Source of the DNA: Mycobacterium senriense
GTDB taxonomy: Bacteria > Actinomycetota > Actinomycetes > Mycobacteriales > Mycobacteriaceae
Assembly: GCF_019668465.1 (NCBI RefSeq)
Contig: NZ_AP024828.1
Location: forward strand, 4,526,001-4,590,000
Reading direction: 5' to 3'
DNA: 64,000 nt
Made by a program: the position numbers and the translations under genes. Under the pieces are notes generated by a model, which was not told the DNA's origin, ran no database searches, and saw nothing but the letters and a program-made list of their open reading frames with translations. How positions within the stretch are numbered: the first letter of the stretch is position 1; each line of letters begins with the position of its first letter. Below, piece after piece: positions 18,033 through 27,545 of the stretch.

Positions 18033-19265
18033 ATGGTCAGCTCGACCAGCTTCGTGATCGTCGGCGGTGGACTCGCGGCAGCCAAAGCCGTAGAAGCATT
18101 GCGCGACAACAACTTCGACGGTCGCATCACGGTGTTCGCCGAAGAGGAGCATCTGCCCTACGAGCGGCCCCCGCTGTCGAAGGAGTATCTGGCCGGCAAG
18201 AAGTCATTGACCGATTTCACCGTGCAGAACTCCGACTGGTATCGGGACAACAACGTCGACTTGCGGCTGAGCACCCGCGCATCGGAGCTGGACGCCGCCG
18301 GCCACACCGTGAGTCTTGCCGACGGCACCACCGTGGGTTACGACAAGCTGCTGCTGGCGACCGGCTCGGCGTCGCGGCGTCCGCCGATACCGGGCTCGGA
18401 CGCCGGCGGCGTCCATTACCTGCGCACCTATGAAGACGCGGTGGCATTGAATTCCGTTCTGGCCGAAGGCGCTTCGCTGGCCGTCGTGGGCGCCGGATGG
18501 ATCGGCCTGGAAGTGGCCGCGGGCGCGCGCCAGCGCGGCGTCGACGTCACCGTGGTCGAGGCGGCCAGCCAACCTCTGCTGGCCGCGCTGGGCGAAACCG
18601 TCGGCGACGTGTTCGCCACCCTGCATCGCGAGCACGGTGTGGATCTGCGGCTCGAGACCCAGGTCGAGGAGATCACCAGGGCAGACGGAGCCGCGACCGG
18701 CTTGCGCACCCGCGACGGCGCCACGATCGCGGCCGACGCCGTGCTGGTGGCCGTTGGCGCCAAGCCGAACACCGAACTCGCCGAACAGGCGGGTCTGTCC
18801 ATGGGCGACGGTGGGGTACTCGTCGATGCCTCGTTGCGCAGCAGCGACCCCGACATCTATGCGGTCGGCGACATCGCCGCGGCCCAGCATCCGCTCTTCG
18901 GCACCCGGATCCGCACCGAGCACTGGGCCAACGCCCTCAAGCAACCCGCGGTCGCGGTGGCCGGAATGCTGGGCACGCCAGGCGAATACGCGGAGCTGCC
19001 GTATTTCTTCACCGACCAATACGACCTCGGCATGGAATACGCCGGGCACGCACCCGAATTCGAACGGGTGGTGTTCCGCGGCGACGTCGCCGGCCGCGAG
19101 TTCGTCGCGTTCTGGCTCGACGGCGACGACCGGGTACTGGCCGGAATGAACGTCAATGTCTGGGATGTGCTCGACGACGTCAAAGCTCTGATCCGGGCCC
19201 AAACCCCGGTCGACGTCGACAAATTGCGCGATCCGCAGTCGCCGCTGGCCGACCTGCTCGGCTGA
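18033..19265 (+). CDS. FAD-dependent ferredoxin/rubredoxin reductase-like protein (Rv1869c orthologue)
   Basis: 410-aa flavoprotein of the ferredoxin-NAD(P)+ reductase group that serves oxygenases and P450s. FAD-binding FVIVGGGLAAAKAVEAL at the N-terminus, NAD-binding LAVVGAGWIGLEVAAGARQ at about 150-170, and the second FAD contact DIYAVGDIAA near 283. ATG 18033 follows GAAGGGAG by 8 bases. It probably moves electrons from NAD(P)H to a ferredoxin; the partner is not encoded here. It converges with the epimerase-fusion gene with a 3-bp gap. Confidence 0.9.
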   Translation: MVSSTSFVIVGGGLAAAKAVEALRDNNFDGRITVFAEEEHLPYERPPLSKEYLAGKKSLTDFTVQNSDWYRDNNVDLRLSTRASELDAAGHTVSLADGTTVGYDKLLLATGSASRRPPIPGSDAGGVHYLRTYEDAVALNSVLAEGASLAVVGAGWIGLEVAAGARQRGVDVTVVEAASQPLLAALGETVGDVFATLHREHGVDLRLETQVEEITRADGAATGLRTRDGATIAADAVLVAVGAKPNTELAEQAGLSMGDGGVLVDASLRSSDPDIYAVGDIAAAQHPLFGTRIRTEHWANALKQPAVAVAGMLGTPGEYAELPYFFTDQYDLGMEYAGHAPEFERVVFRGDVAGREFVAFWLDGDDRVLAGMNVNVWDVLDDVKALIRAQTPVDVDKLRDPQSPLADLLG

Positions 19266-19268
19266 GTG

Positions 19269-21398
19269 TCAACCGGCGGTGCGCTCGCGGTCGGGCGCGT
19301 CGGCGCTGCGCGGCACCGGGGCCCAGGTCCCGTCGATGACGTCAGGCGGGCATTGCACCTGTAACCGTTCCCGCTCGGTGCGGCGGCGCTTGATTCGCAG
19401 CCGCGCGTCACCGGGCAGGGTGACCAATTCGTTGCAGGTCAAGTAATACATGTCGTCGACGTCGTCGATCAGATCGGCCTCGACTCGCAGGGAACCCAAG
19501 GCGCGCAGTGTCATTCGGAGTTCGTGCGTGAACCGCATCGTGGCGTCGTGGGCCAGCTCCCGGGAGCCCCGGGCGCCGGCGGGAGGTTCGCCCGGCGTCG
19601 GCGTCGGCGACGGTGCGGGCACTGCGGCGGCGGCCGCGGCGGCGATGAGCAACATCGTCGGGTCGTCGGCGAACGTCCTGCTGGACAACTCGGCCTCGCC
19701 CGGACCGCGGTGCCCGATCCGTGCGACGGCGGCATCCACGACGGCCGCGGTCTTCGGCGACAAGGCGCGAATGCTCCCGAGGTTGCCCTCCTGGGCCAGC
19801 GCACTCAACGGCGGGTCGGACCGCAGCGCGGCCGCCAACCCGGCGATTTCGGCGGCGACGAGGCCGCTGTCGGTGATCATGCCCACCCCGGGCACGCTGC
19901 GATGCACCTGGCTGCGTACCGGCGTCGCGGCGCTGACGCCGGCATCGATCAGCCACAGCGCGTTGAGGATCCAGCCTTGATGGATGCGGTCGCGCAACAG
20001 CCGGAGCCGAACTTCCAGTGCCGCCTCCGGCAACAGCGAGAGTTGGCCGGCATCGAGGTGCTCCGCGGCGGCCGCGGCGGCGTAGGCGCGGGTGTCGGCC
20101 CGCAGATGGCGCAGCAGGCCCACCGACCGTCCCGCCGCCACCGCCTTGGCGACCGAGCCGAGCGCTCCGCTCGCCAAGGCCGGCTCACCGAACGGCAGCG
20201 GATCCCCGACGTGGGGCCGGCCGACCAGGGCGTCGCGGGCGAGGGCCTCGTGGTCCCAACCGGGCAGCTGGGAGGCGGCGACCAGGTTGACGGACACCCC
20301 GACGTAGGGGCGGTGGCCGAAGACCGCGATGGCCCTGCTGCCCCACTCCTCGTCGATCGCGTCGCCGAGCGCAAGCGCCCGACCCAACGCCCGGCTCGCG
20401 GCGCGCAGCCCGCTCAGCTGGACGTCCAGCGTTATCGGCGTGAGAGGTCCGGGCAGCGCCCGGTTGAGGGCGGAGTTGCTGAAGACCGGAAACCGCGGAT
20501 CGATCTGGTCGTCGAATTCGCCCTCGATGCCTTCGGGCGCCGCGCTGTGCGCGTCATCGGCCGGCCGCCGGGCGTGCGCCAGCACCTCAACCGGGAGCGC
20601 GAGCCGTCCGCCGTGGTTGATCGCGCCGGCGGTATCGAGTCGGCGGCCGACGAGCCCGCGCGCGGTGTCGGCCACCGCGTCGAGCGCGTGCCAGCCGAAC
20701 TCGAACAGCCAATCTTCCTGTGCTGCAGAGATATTCATGTCCGGGACCAGCTGCGACCAGCTGCGCACCCGATGCAGCCGGGCCCGCGCGTCGGTGGCTC
20801 GCAACATCCGCCAGGCGGTGATCAGATTGACGGTGTCCGGGCTGGCGAGGTCCACCACACCAGTGCGGTCGGTGTTGAGTGCCAGCACCAGAAAGCGCAT
20901 CAGGTCGTCGAGATGAAGCACCCGCAAGGGCTGGGCCGAGACCTTCGCGCGCACCAGGGTGGCCACGGTACGGCACACCATCCAGTCGAGCTGGCGACCG
21001 ACCGGTGGCGCGATCCGGACGACCACGGTGGGTCCCCAGCTCGAGGACACCAGGTCCTCGGCCGGCCGGTACAGCTCGGGACGCCCGGCGGCCTGCGACA
21101 CGAACAGCAGCCGGGAGCCGGCGCGGGCGGCCGCATCGGTCACCCGCGCGAGGCCGTCCATGTCCGCGCTGCCGGGAACGGACGGGTCGATGGGGGCCAG
21201 GTGGATCACCGCGTCGGCCTCGTCGGTCAGCTCCCGCAGGACCCGGTCGCGCAGCGGCGCGCAAACGAACTCGACGTTGCGGTCCAGGCACGGATGGGGA
21301 AGCTCAGCAATGCCGGTGACCGTGTGCCCCGCAGCGACCAGCTGCCCAGCGACCAGCCGCCCGAGTGCGCCGGTGGCGTCGGTAACCAGGATGTGCAC
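19269..21398 (-). CDS. NAD-dependent epimerase / PEP-synthase-like fusion (Rv1868-like)
   Basis: 709-aa protein matching Rv1868. Residues 1-220 are an extended-SDR Rossmann domain (MHILVTDATGALGRLVAGQL, VIHLAPIDPS, LLFVSQAAG) without the usual YxxxK pair. The middle is helical. Residues from about 640 (DDVDDMYYLTCNELVTLPGD) resemble the segment that precedes the swivelling His domain of PEP synthases and rifamycin phosphotransferases, but no T-S-H phosphohistidine motif follows. Probably a non-catalytic or regulatory relative; M. tuberculosis Rv2047c has a fuller version of this architecture. Function unknown. Confidence 0.8.
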   Translation of the reverse strand: MHILVTDATGALGRLVAGQLVAAGHTVTGIAELPHPCLDRNVEFVCAPLRDRVLRELTDEADAVIHLAPIDPSVPGSADMDGLARVTDAAARAGSRLLFVSQAAGRPELYRPAEDLVSSSWGPTVVVRIAPPVGRQLDWMVCRTVATLVRAKVSAQPLRVLHLDDLMRFLVLALNTDRTGVVDLASPDTVNLITAWRMLRATDARARLHRVRSWSQLVPDMNISAAQEDWLFEFGWHALDAVADTARGLVGRRLDTAGAINHGGRLALPVEVLAHARRPADDAHSAAPEGIEGEFDDQIDPRFPVFSNSALNRALPGPLTPITLDVQLSGLRAASRALGRALALGDAIDEEWGSRAIAVFGHRPYVGVSVNLVAASQLPGWDHEALARDALVGRPHVGDPLPFGEPALASGALGSVAKAVAAGRSVGLLRHLRADTRAYAAAAAAEHLDAGQLSLLPEAALEVRLRLLRDRIHQGWILNALWLIDAGVSAATPVRSQVHRSVPGVGMITDSGLVAAEIAGLAAALRSDPPLSALAQEGNLGSIRALSPKTAAVVDAAVARIGHRGPGEAELSSRTFADDPTMLLIAAAAAAAVPAPSPTPTPGEPPAGARGSRELAHDATMRFTHELRMTLRALGSLRVEADLIDDVDDMYYLTCNELVTLPGDARLRIKRRRTERERLQVQCPPDVIDGTWAPVPRSADAPDRERTAG

Positions 21399-21511
21399 CT
21401 GGGCTCACCTCCCCCAACCCTCAGTACTCAACAATAGGCAAGTAGGCACTGGCTACGCGACCGTTAGTCCGATAACAGTTCGGTGACCTGCCGTGATGCC
21501 GTGGGCCGGGA

Positions 21512-22996
21512 CTACCGCAGCGTCGCGCTGCCGTCCGCGGCGACGGCAACCTTGGCGCCACCGATATCTTCACGCACCGAGGCCTGCGCCGCGGCGCGAT
21601 CGGTGACGACGGCCAGCGCGCGCGATCCGTCGGGCGTACGTACGGCCAGAAAGGCCTTCTCGGGCTGACCGTCGCGGTCGAACGGCGTCGTCCAGGCCTC
21701 GACGGTGCCGACGCCTTCCCACTCCACCACCGCGTCCGTCGTCGGCTCCCGATCGACGGCCGGTTGCGTGTCTTCCCAACGGAATTCGGCCGGCGGCTCG
21801 GTGCTGTAGACCCCGAAGCTGTGTTTGGTCAGGTAGCCGCCGTTTGCGGTGATCAGGCCGCGCCGGCCCGGATTGGCGATCAGCAACTCCGCCATGGTGG
21901 CAATCGAATGCATCACGTAGTTGCTCCACGGCCCGCCCGCGAACGTCAACCCGCCGGTGACCGTCAGCGGTCGGGCGGGATCGTCGTCGCTCAGCCCGAG
22001 CTCGGCCGCCGCCACTTGAACCGCGGACGGAAAGCAGGAGTACAGGTCGACGTAATCGATGTCGTCGATGCCGAGCCCGGCCAGCTCCAGCGCCCGCGCG
22101 CCGGCGATCCGGATCGCCGTCGACCGGTGCAGTTGGTGGCGCTCGGCGATGGACGCGGTGTCGTGGGCGTCGGTGCCCGCGTGCGGGTACACCCAGCGCT
22201 CGGCCGGGATCTTCAGCCGGGTGGCCTCCCCGACCGACGTCAGGACCAGCGCCGCACCCTGGTCGACCATGTTGTTCGAGTTCATCAGCTTGGTGTAGGG
22301 CCAACTGATCATCCGGTTCTGCGGACCCGCCTGGCTGATGTCCTCGGCGCTCGACGCTTTGCGGATCCAGGCGTTCGGGTTGTCCACCGCCACGGCGTTG
22401 AACCGTGCCCACAGCGCCCCGATGCGCTTGAGGTGGTCGTCGATCGACTCGTCGTTCGCTACCCGAAGCGCCTCCTCGAAAATCGGATAGACGTAAGCCG
22501 GCCGGTCGAGCGAGATCCTGATCTCGGCGTCGCCGGCCATCGCGACGTCGTCACCGCTGATCTCGGCCATCGGGACCGAGCGGTCCTGCTCGGTCCACAC
22601 CAGCTTGCCGCCGTTGGCGCGCAGTCCCCGCCTGGTACGCCAGGTTTCGGCGCCCGCCAGCAGCACCACCCCGGCGTGGCCGCGCTGGATGTCCAGGCAG
22701 GCCTGGTTGACCAGTGACTGCGGCACGTTGCCGCCGACGGGGCTGTACAGCGTGCTGAAGTCGGACGCGCCGATCCGCTGGCCGAGCAACAGGCCCGCGT
22801 CGCGGTACTGGGCCGACAGGATGTTCACGATGCGGATCGAATCGACGGCCTCGATCACCGCGGCATCGGCGGCTTGCTCGGCCGCCGCCACCATCAGGTC
22901 CATCGGCTCGACCGAGCGGGTCTCCGGGTCGATCTCGTCGCGATGGTTGACCTGGCCGAAGCCGATCAACACCGGGGTCCTGGGGTCGACACTCAT
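21512..22996 (-). CDS. Thiolase-family acetyl-CoA acetyltransferase-like protein (Rv1867 orthologue)
   Basis: 494-aa thiolase-like protein, the same length as Rv1867. Segments GGNVPQSLVNQACLDIQRG (nucleophile-elbow region), VDLYSCFPSAVQVAAAELG and a C-terminal OB-fold 'thiolase-add' module (from about 405) are seen. It belongs to the SCP2-thiolase-like subgroup, often linked to sterol or branched lipid CoA metabolism. Whether it cleaves or condenses acyl-CoAs is not determined. It lies 19 bp from the CoA-transferase gene and 113 bp upstream of the epimerase fusion, all leftward. Confidence 0.85.
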   Translation of the reverse strand: MSVDPRTPVLIGFGQVNHRDEIDPETRSVEPMDLMVAAAEQAADAAVIEAVDSIRIVNILSAQYRDAGLLLGQRIGASDFSTLYSPVGGNVPQSLVNQACLDIQRGHAGVVLLAGAETWRTRRGLRANGGKLVWTEQDRSVPMAEISGDDVAMAGDAEIRISLDRPAYVYPIFEEALRVANDESIDDHLKRIGALWARFNAVAVDNPNAWIRKASSAEDISQAGPQNRMISWPYTKLMNSNNMVDQGAALVLTSVGEATRLKIPAERWVYPHAGTDAHDTASIAERHQLHRSTAIRIAGARALELAGLGIDDIDYVDLYSCFPSAVQVAAAELGLSDDDPARPLTVTGGLTFAGGPWSNYVMHSIATMAELLIANPGRRGLITANGGYLTKHSFGVYSTEPPAEFRWEDTQPAVDREPTTDAVVEWEGVGTVEAWTTPFDRDGQPEKAFLAVRTPDGSRALAVVTDRAAAQASVREDIGGAKVAVAADGSATLR

Positions 22997-23015
22997 GCAA
23001 ACGAATTTAGCGTGG

Positions 23016-25424
23016 CTATGAATCCGCGCCGTCGGGCGGGACGGACAGGACGCCGTCGTCGATCAGGCGCTGGATGTCCGCGGGGTTCATTCCCAGCACG
23101 CTTCGGCAGATCTCGACGGTGTCCTGGCCGGGCAGCGGCGCCGGGGCCTGCCGGGCCGCCGGGATGTGGCGGTACGGCGCCGGGCCCGTCTCGGCCGGCA
23201 ACGGGCTCTCGATCAGCGGATGCGTCATGGGGCTGTACACGTTCCGCGCGATCAGCTGTGGGTCCTCGAGCACATCCGGCGGGCGGTTCATCGGCCCGGC
23301 GGGCACCCCGGCGGACTGCAGCAGCTCGGCCGCCCGCAGCGGGGTGCGCGTGCGGGTCCAGCCGGAGACCAGCTCCACCAGCTCGTCGCGATGGTTCAGC
23401 CGCGCTTCACCGGTGGCGAAGCGCGGATCGTCTGCCCATCCGGCATGGTCGAATACCGAAGCGGCGCGGCGCCATTCGTCGTCAGAGCGGATCGAGATGA
23501 CGCACCATTCGTCCTCGCCCGCGCAGGGGTAGACCGCATGCAGGCTGGTGTCCTCGCGGATCTGTGCGACACCCGCGGCCAGCGCGGCCTGGGTGACGTA
23601 CAGCGTGTCGAGCTGGTTGACCACGACTTCGGCCTGCGAGATGTGCACGTGGGCTCCGCGCCCGGTCCGGTTGCGGTGGATCAGCGCGGCCAGCGCGCCG
23701 ATCGCCGTGACCCGCCCCACCACGTGGTCGGGGAATACCGTCGTCGCGTCGTAAAACCCGTGCCTGCCGGTGTCGGCTTCGCCCGGCGCGCCGTCGGACG
23801 TCCAGAGCCGGGTAACCCCGGTGGTGGCGCGGACCAGCGGGCCGTAGCCCAATCGGGCGCTCCACGGGCCCGTGTCGCCGAACGCGCTGCTTTCGGCCAG
23901 CACGATCCGCGGGTTGACGGCGCGCAGCTGATCGTAGGAAAACCCCAGTGCCGTAAGGGTTCCCGGCTTGAAGTTGGCGAACACTGCGTCGGCCTCGGCC
24001 ACCAGGCGGGCGAAGATCTTCTTGCCCTCGGTGCTGCGCAGATCCAGTCCCAATCCGCGGTTGTTGCGGTGCGTCCAGGCGAACGACTCGCTGATGGCGT
24101 CGCCGACCCGGGCCTGCCGCAATCCGTCCGGGTAATCGACGCTTTCGACCTTGATGACGTCGGCGCCCAGGTCGCCGAACAACCGGCTCAGCTCACCACC
24201 GGCGACGATGATGCCCAGATCGAGGATCCGCAGCCCGGCAAAGGGGTAGTCGCCGAGCCGGCCCGAGGACGACGGGACCACCGACGGAGTGCCCCGCCAA
24301 TAGGGTTCGTCGTGGCCCGCGGCCGGCGCCGGCGTGCGAAAACCCGCGCGCCGGCCGTCGACGACGAAATATCCGGTCGGCACGCTGGTGCGCACGCCGG
24401 GGACGAGTTCGGCGTCGGTGATGGCGCCCACCGCCTGAAAGTGCTCGGACCCCAGGATCCGCGCCGGTGTCAGCACCGCGGCGATCGGCACCCCGTTCGC
24501 CTGTCCGGCGGCCACCAGGTCCTTCATGGTCTGCGCGGCGAACAGTTCCCGGATGAGTTCGCTGATCCGGGGCCAGGCCGCGAACCGCGCACCGATCGCG
24601 TCGTATTTCGGGTCCTGGAACTCCTCCGGCTCCCCCAGCCAGCACCGCAGGCCGCGCCACTGCCGCGGCGCCATCACGCACAGCCGGACGTAGCCGTCCT
24701 GGCAGGGGTAGATCGGGTAGGCGTCCTGGTTCTTCGGCCGGCCGCGCCACCGCCCGCTGCGACGGACCCCGGCGGCGGCCTGACCGTGTGCTCCGAAGGC
24801 GGGATCGAGGGCCATGACGACGGCGTCGAACCAGGAGAAGTCGATGTAATCGCCTGTGCCGCAACGTAATCGGTTATAGTACGCCGCGAGCGCTGCCCAC
24901 GCCGCCTGAACCGCGGCGGTCGCCGATGCGATACCGTCCGGCGGCAGCACGGGGGTGCCGGTGGTGGGACCGGAGCGCGACAACGCGCCACCCATTGCAT
25001 ACAACACGGGATCGGTGGCACGCCACGACGACCGCGAACCCGTCGCACCGAAGTCGGTGATCGACAGCACCACCAGGTGCGGATAGCGGGCCGCCAGCTC
25101 CTCGCCCGAGGTCCCGAACATGGCTCCGCGTTCGTCGGCGCCGGTGTCCACGACGATGTCGGCCTCGGCGGCCAAGTCCAGGAAGCGGTCGCAGTCCTCG
25201 TCGTCGAACGGATCGAGCACCGCGCTCCGCTTGTTCGCGTTGTGCACCGCGAACGGAATGCTTGCTCCCCGTAGCGTGGGCAGCGCATCGCGTCCCAGGC
25301 CACCGCCCGGCGGCTCCACCTTGAGGACGTCGGCGCCCAGGTCGGCGAACAGCCGGGTGACCGCGTCCGCGACGCCGCTCGACAAGTCGAGGACGCGAAC
25401 GGCATCGAGCAATCCGTCGGCCAT
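23016..25424 (-). CDS. Tandem family III CoA-transferase (Rv1866-like)
   Basis: 802-aa fusion of two CaiB/BaiF (family III) CoA-transferase units, about 1-390 and 395-785. Each begins with a Rossmann-type segment (RVLDLSSGVADAVTRLFADLG and RILDLGIIVAGGELSRLFGD). The first unit keeps the catalytic Asp (DFSWFDAVV); in the second the equivalent is Glu (HISQAEVVV), so perhaps only the first half forms the acyl-anhydride. It probably transfers CoA between carboxylic acids, one of which may be steroid- or lipid-derived given the thiolase next door. ATG 25424. Confidence 0.86.
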   Translation of the reverse strand: MADGLLDAVRVLDLSSGVADAVTRLFADLGADVLKVEPPGGGLGRDALPTLRGASIPFAVHNANKRSAVLDPFDDEDCDRFLDLAAEADIVVDTGADERGAMFGTSGEELAARYPHLVVLSITDFGATGSRSSWRATDPVLYAMGGALSRSGPTTGTPVLPPDGIASATAAVQAAWAALAAYYNRLRCGTGDYIDFSWFDAVVMALDPAFGAHGQAAAGVRRSGRWRGRPKNQDAYPIYPCQDGYVRLCVMAPRQWRGLRCWLGEPEEFQDPKYDAIGARFAAWPRISELIRELFAAQTMKDLVAAGQANGVPIAAVLTPARILGSEHFQAVGAITDAELVPGVRTSVPTGYFVVDGRRAGFRTPAPAAGHDEPYWRGTPSVVPSSSGRLGDYPFAGLRILDLGIIVAGGELSRLFGDLGADVIKVESVDYPDGLRQARVGDAISESFAWTHRNNRGLGLDLRSTEGKKIFARLVAEADAVFANFKPGTLTALGFSYDQLRAVNPRIVLAESSAFGDTGPWSARLGYGPLVRATTGVTRLWTSDGAPGEADTGRHGFYDATTVFPDHVVGRVTAIGALAALIHRNRTGRGAHVHISQAEVVVNQLDTLYVTQAALAAGVAQIREDTSLHAVYPCAGEDEWCVISIRSDDEWRRAASVFDHAGWADDPRFATGEARLNHRDELVELVSGWTRTRTPLRAAELLQSAGVPAGPMNRPPDVLEDPQLIARNVYSPMTHPLIESPLPAETGPAPYRHIPAARQAPAPLPGQDTVEICRSVLGMNPADIQRLIDDGVLSVPPDGADS

Positions 25425-25630
25425 CTGGACACCGTACCTGCCTGGTCAGGCCTTGCCCGGCGGCCGTTGCCGGCGCCGATCGGCCACCGCGGCAGCCAAA
25501 GTGCCGGGTGGGCAAGCTGATTCGGCGGGCGCGTGGTCGGCTTTGGCGCACGGTTCAGTCGATGGTCGGCGTCGGCTATCGTCACAGGCCGATCAGCCCG
25601 ACCCGTCCGTCGTCGCATGGAGGCATCACT

Positions 25631-26548
25631 ATGACCGCGCACCTGAGCTACGTGGAGGCCGTGGTGGTCGGCGCATTCCAAGGCGTGACCGAGCTGTTCC
25701 CGGTGTCCAGCCTGGGGCACGCGGTGCTGGTGCCGGCGCTGGTAGGCGGGCGATGGGCCCAGGACCTCAGCGTGTCCGCGCCCAAGTCGCCGTACCTCGC
25801 GTTCATCGTGGGCCTGCATGTGGCCACCGCCGCCGCCCTGCTGGTGTTCTTCTGGCGCGACTGGGTGCGCATCCTGACGGGGTTTGTCACCTCGCTGCGG
25901 CATCGGCGGATCCAGACGCCCGACGAACGGCTCGCCTGGCTGATCGTGGCGGGCACCATCCCGGTGGGCCTGGCGGGGCTTTTGCTGGAACAGCTGTTCC
26001 GCACCACGCTCGGCAAGCCCGTACCCGCGGCGGCCTTCCTGTTGCTCAACGGCATCGCCCTATATGTCGGCGAGGTGCTGCGCCGGCGCATCGCTCCCGC
26101 ACCGGATCAGGCCGTGATGGACCGCGGGGAACCCGAACACGGCGACGAGGCCTCCGACCGCCGGCTCGCCCAACTCTCCCTGCCCCGCGGCGTGGTGATC
26201 GGCGCGGCGCAAATCCTCGCGTTACTGCCCGGCATCAGCCGCTCGGGAATCACCATCGTGGCCGGGCTGTGGCGGGGCTTGTCGCACGAAGACGCGGCCC
26301 GATTCTCCTTTTTGCTTGCGACCCCGATCATCCTGGCCGCGGGCGTGTACAAGATCCCGGAACTCTTCGGGCCGCTCGGCGCCGGAATCGGCGGCCAGGT
26401 ACTGGCCGGCAGCGTCGCCTCATTCGTGTGCGCCTATCTCGCCGTGCGTTTCCTGACACGGTATTTCGAGACCCGCACGCTGACGCCGTTCGCGATCTAC
26501 TGTGCCCTGACCGGCGGCGCCAGCCTGATCTGGTTCGCCCTGCGCTGA
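25631..26548 (+). CDS. uppP: Undecaprenyl-diphosphatase UppP/BacA family
   Basis: 305-aa integral membrane phosphatase that recycles (deca/undeca)prenyl diphosphate for cell-wall synthesis. Both signature motifs are present: FQGVTELFPVSSLGH at the N-terminus and LPGISRSGITI in the middle, with about 7-8 hydrophobic segments. ATG 25631 starts at the correct family position. No equivalent lies at this place in M. tuberculosis, whose uppP is Rv2136c, so this may be a second copy. Divergent from the CoA-transferase gene across 206 bp. Confidence 0.88.
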   Translation: MTAHLSYVEAVVVGAFQGVTELFPVSSLGHAVLVPALVGGRWAQDLSVSAPKSPYLAFIVGLHVATAAALLVFFWRDWVRILTGFVTSLRHRRIQTPDERLAWLIVAGTIPVGLAGLLLEQLFRTTLGKPVPAAAFLLLNGIALYVGEVLRRRIAPAPDQAVMDRGEPEHGDEASDRRLAQLSLPRGVVIGAAQILALLPGISRSGITIVAGLWRGLSHEDAARFSFLLATPIILAAGVYKIPELFGPLGAGIGGQVLAGSVASFVCAYLAVRFLTRYFETRTLTPFAIYCALTGGASLIWFALR

Positions 26549-26652
26549 ACGGCCCGCCCCGGTCACCGGGGATTGTTGCGCTAGGGCGACTTCGAGTGCT
26601 GTGCTTAGCCCGTTGGCTAGTTGACACCCGTCAAGAAGCTGGGGGGACCGGA

Positions 26653-27501
26653 ATGGCAGACACGGCGTCGATTGGCCTGAAGGTCCGCGGCAAGGTCGTC
26701 GTGATCACCGGTGGCGCCCGGGGCATCGGGCTGGCCACCGCCACCGCGCTGCACAATCTGGGCGCCAAGGTCGCCATCGGCGACGTCGACGAGAGGCGCG
26801 TGAAGGAGTCGGGCGCCGACCTGGGCCTGGACGTCTACGGGAAGCTCGACGTCACCGATCCGCACTCGTTCTCCGATTTCCTGGACGAGGTCGAGCGCCG
26901 GCTCGGCCCGATCGACGTGCTGATCAACAACGCCGGCATCATGCCCGTCGGCAAGATCGTCGACGAGCCGGACGCGGTCACCCGGCGGATCCTCGACATC
27001 AACGTCTACGGCGTGATCGTCGGCAGCAAACTGGCCGCCCAGCGCATGGCGCCACGCGGCAAGGGGCACGTCATCAACGTCGCCTCGCTGGCCGGTGAAC
27101 TCAACATCGTCGGGCTGGCCACCTACTGCGCCAGCAAGCACGCGGTGGTCGGATTCACCGACTCGGCCCGCCTCGAGTACCACGACGCCGGCGTGAAGTT
27201 CTCGCTTGTGTTGCCGACGTTCGTCAACACCGAGTTGGTCGCCGGAACTCCCGGCATGAAGGGGTTCCGCAACGCCGAACCCACCGAGATCTCCGACGCG
27301 ATCGTCAACCTGGTGGCCCACCCCAAACCCCGGGTGCGGATCACCAAGGCGGCGGGCGCCATGGTGGTGTCCCAGAAATTCTGGCCGCGCCGAATCGCCG
27401 AGGGGCTCAACCGGATGCTCGGTGGTGATCACGTCTTCACCGACGACGTCGACGTCGCCAAGCGCCGGGCGTACGAGGCCCGCGCCCGCGGCGAGGAGTA
27501 A
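26653..27501 (+). CDS. Short-chain dehydrogenase/reductase (Rv1865c orthologue)
   Basis: 282-aa classical SDR. Cofactor motif [12 protein letters not shown] (INNAGIMPV), and catalytic Ser-Tyr-Lys ([14 protein letters not shown]) are all present. The C-terminal extension past residue 240 ([17 protein letters not shown]) is typical of mycobacterial Rv1865c-like enzymes. Substrate unknown. ATG 26653 follows a purine-rich GGGGGGACCGGA. Upstream is uppP (104 bp), downstream phosphoketolase (44 bp). Confidence 0.88.
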   Translation: MADTASIGLKVRGKVVVITGGARGIGLATATALHNLGAKVAIGDVDERRVKESGADLGLDVYGKLDVTDPHSFSDFLDEVERRLGPIDVLINNAGIMPVGKIVDEPDAVTRRILDINVYGVIVGSKLAAQRMAPRGKGHVINVASLAGELNIVGLATYCASKHAVVGFTDSARLEYHDAGVKFSLVLPTFVNTELVAGTPGMKGFRNAEPTEISDAIVNLVAHPKPRVRITKAAGAMVVSQKFWPRRIAEGLNRMLGGDHVFTDDVDVAKRRAYEARARGEE

Positions 27502-27545
27502 CGGCGCACGAGCATTGTTCACCGAAGGCGCGGACAATCGGGCGG

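Noticed and set aside
19524..21437. 637-codon plus-strand open frame opposite the epimerase fusion
   Set aside because: Antisense shadow; no domain, no ribosome site, and the opposite strand encodes a clear Rv1868 orthologue.
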